Below, piece after piece: positions 6,599 through 7,275 of a stretch of 7,275 nucleotides of DNA (within the stretch, counting starts at the first letter, position 1; every line of letters begins with the position of its first letter). The position numbers were made by a program, and so were the translations under genes. This DNA comes from Paraglaciecola arctica (lineage in GTDB: Bacteria; Pseudomonadota; Gammaproteobacteria; Enterobacterales; Alteromonadaceae). The DNA lies in contig QIJM01000443.1 in NCBI GenBank assembly GCA_003232445.1, positions 1 to 7,275 on the forward strand. Direction: 5' to 3'. The notes beneath the pieces were generated by a model, which did not search any database, was not told where the DNA came from, and saw only the letters and a program-made list of their open reading frames with translations.

Positions 6599-6617
6599 AC
6601 AAAGGCCTTTCCTTTGT
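6599..6617. repeat. Small perfect hairpin in the epimerase-Nudix gap
   Basis: ACAAAGG and CCTTTGT form a perfect 7-bp stem around a 5-base loop (CCTTT). There is no T-run on the plus-strand side, so it is not a canonical terminator. It could be a leader hairpin of the Nudix mRNA or chance. Confidence 0.35.
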
Positions 6618-6664
6618 AAAGAGTTGGTGAATTAGGGTGGCACATTGGCAACCATAAAGCGTTT

Positions 6665-7084
6665 ATGAAAAAGGAATTTGAAAAATTTACCATAAGTCAG
6701 GGTGCTGTTTTGATAAGAGATAATAAGTGTTTAATTCTAGAGTTTGCAAACTCTCCGGGAAAGTGGGGTCTACCCGGAGGAAGAATTGATGCCGGTGAGA
6801 AGGGAGAAGATGCATTTAGAAGAGAAATTAAGGAAGAACTCAATCTGTCCAATTTTAAAACAGTAGATATAGTAGATTTTGATATTTGGTATACGCAAAA
6901 AGGAACTGCCGGAAGTGCCGTAGCATTTCTTATACAAAACGATACCGATGAGATAAAGCTCAGCAGTGAACACATTAAAATGGCCTGGGTTACGGAAGAA
7001 GAGATAGATAATTACAGTTATGTGTGGCCAAATGCTAAACGAATGTTGAAGAGAGGTTTCCTACGTCATGAAAAATATGCTTAG
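6665..7084 (+). CDS. Nudix hydrolase
   Basis: This 139-residue protein is a single Nudix domain of normal length. Such enzymes hydrolyse nucleoside diphosphates linked to another group (X), in the cytosol and with Mg2+. WGLPGG (34-39) leads into the Nudix box at 39-61: Gly39, Glu45, then REIKEE (53-58), matching GX5EX7REUXEEXGU except that the last Gly is Asn60. The metal-binding glutamates Glu54, Glu57 and Glu58 are intact, so it should be active. The C-terminal part has the usual WVTEEEI (108-114). Substrate cannot be predicted; nucleotide sugars, oxidised nucleotides and dinucleotides are all possible. It lies 122 bases after the epimerase, so it may be in a separate transcript. No strong Shine-Dalgarno; the ATG is chosen because it gives a normal first strand. 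Confidence 0.9.
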   Translation: MKKEFEKFTISQGAVLIRDNKCLILEFANSPGKWGLPGGRIDAGEKGEDAFRREIKEELNLSNFKTVDIVDFDIWYTQKGTAGSAVAFLIQNDTDEIKLSSEHIKMAWVTEEEIDNYSYVWPNAKRMLKRGFLRHEKYA

Positions 7085-7107
7085 ATTTTTGAATCATCGA
7101 AACTAGT

Positions 7108-7275
7108 ATGAAGAATAACCCTACACTTAAACGTATTTTTGAGGCTGACCAACAAGACCGTAAATCGAAACATATAGATTGGGGCAAGGTCAGTAAACGA
7201 GATATGACACGTCAAAAAAAGGTTACCGAGATGCTCCAAAAAGATGTCGTAAAGACCGCGATAGATTATTATCAT
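7108..7275 (+). CDS. Partial gene resembling DUF6624, cut by the window end
   Basis: An open frame of 56 codons starts at ATG 7108, 23 bases after the Nudix stop, and runs in frame off the right edge. The residues are hydrophilic and gene-like: EADQQDRKSKHIDW (about 12-25), KVSKRDMTRQKKVTEML (27-43) and KTAIDYYH at the edge. The DQxDR motif followed by D-x-x-R-x-x-x-V and then DYYH resembles DUF6624-like proteins as I remember them; function unknown. The opposite-strand frame over the same bases has no recognisable features. Confidence is good that it is coding, lower for the family. Same strand and tight spacing suggest co-transcription with the Nudix gene. Confidence 0.65.
   Translation, partial: MKNNPTLKRIFEADQQDRKSKHIDWGKVSKRDMTRQKKVTEMLQKDVVKTAIDYYH

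Noticed and set aside
6559..6630. 23-codon frame in the epimerase-Nudix gap
   Set aside because: Very short, overlaps a promoter candidate, and has no ribosome-binding site.
6629..6664. T-box-like sequence AGGGTGGCAC before the Nudix gene
   Set aside because: It resembles the T-box antiterminator only over about ten bases. The gap is too short for a stem I with a specifier loop, there is no terminator, and the downstream gene is not an aminoacylation or amino-acid gene.
7081..7275. 64-codon minus-strand open frame at the right edge
   Set aside because: Overlaps the plus-strand frame from 7108, whose DQxDR-like composition is far more protein-like.

Overview
The window reads as a stretch of a moderately AT-rich bacterial genome using the standard code (TGA is used as a stop in at least three genes). 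Short genes, tight spacing, poor Shine-Dalgarno sequences and a pared-down flavin electron-transfer cluster suggest a reduced-genome bacterium of the Patescibacteria/CPR type, perhaps Saccharibacteria or a relative. That assignment is inference from gene content, not from a marker gene.

Left half, minus strand (3702 down to 258): a compact four-gene cluster. In transcription order it holds (1) a secreted or membrane-anchored FMN_bind-domain protein; (2) a short ApbE-type FAD:protein FMN transferase, 10 bases downstream; (3) a 505-residue fusion of an RnfD/NqrB-like membrane domain to a ferredoxin-reductase-type FAD/NAD(P)H domain, overlapping apbE by 7 bases; (4) an unrecognised protein with one N-terminal membrane span and a predicted extracytosolic domain, 34 bases further on. 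The proposed route is NAD(P)H -> FAD of the reductase domain -> membrane domain -> FMN covalently attached by ApbE to the extracytosolic FMN_bind protein -> unknown acceptor. This looks like a miniature Rnf/Nqr-like transmembrane electron-export system and is the most interesting part of the window.

Far left (1-257): no convincing gene. It holds a dense set of inverted repeats at 37-147 that can form two mutually exclusive folds, just downstream of the minus-strand cluster.

Middle (3703-4137): a divergent intergenic region with extended -10-like promoter candidates on both strands.

Right half, plus strand (4138-7275): a glycan-type module. A polyprenyl-phosphate sugar-1-phosphate transferase, the enzyme class that starts lipid-linked glycan assembly, overlaps an NAD-dependent sugar epimerase/dehydratase-like SDR by ATGA. 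A Nudix hydrolase follows after 122 bases, then the start of a gene resembling DUF6624, cut by the window edge. The plus-strand genes look more AT-rich than the reductase and FMN_bind genes.
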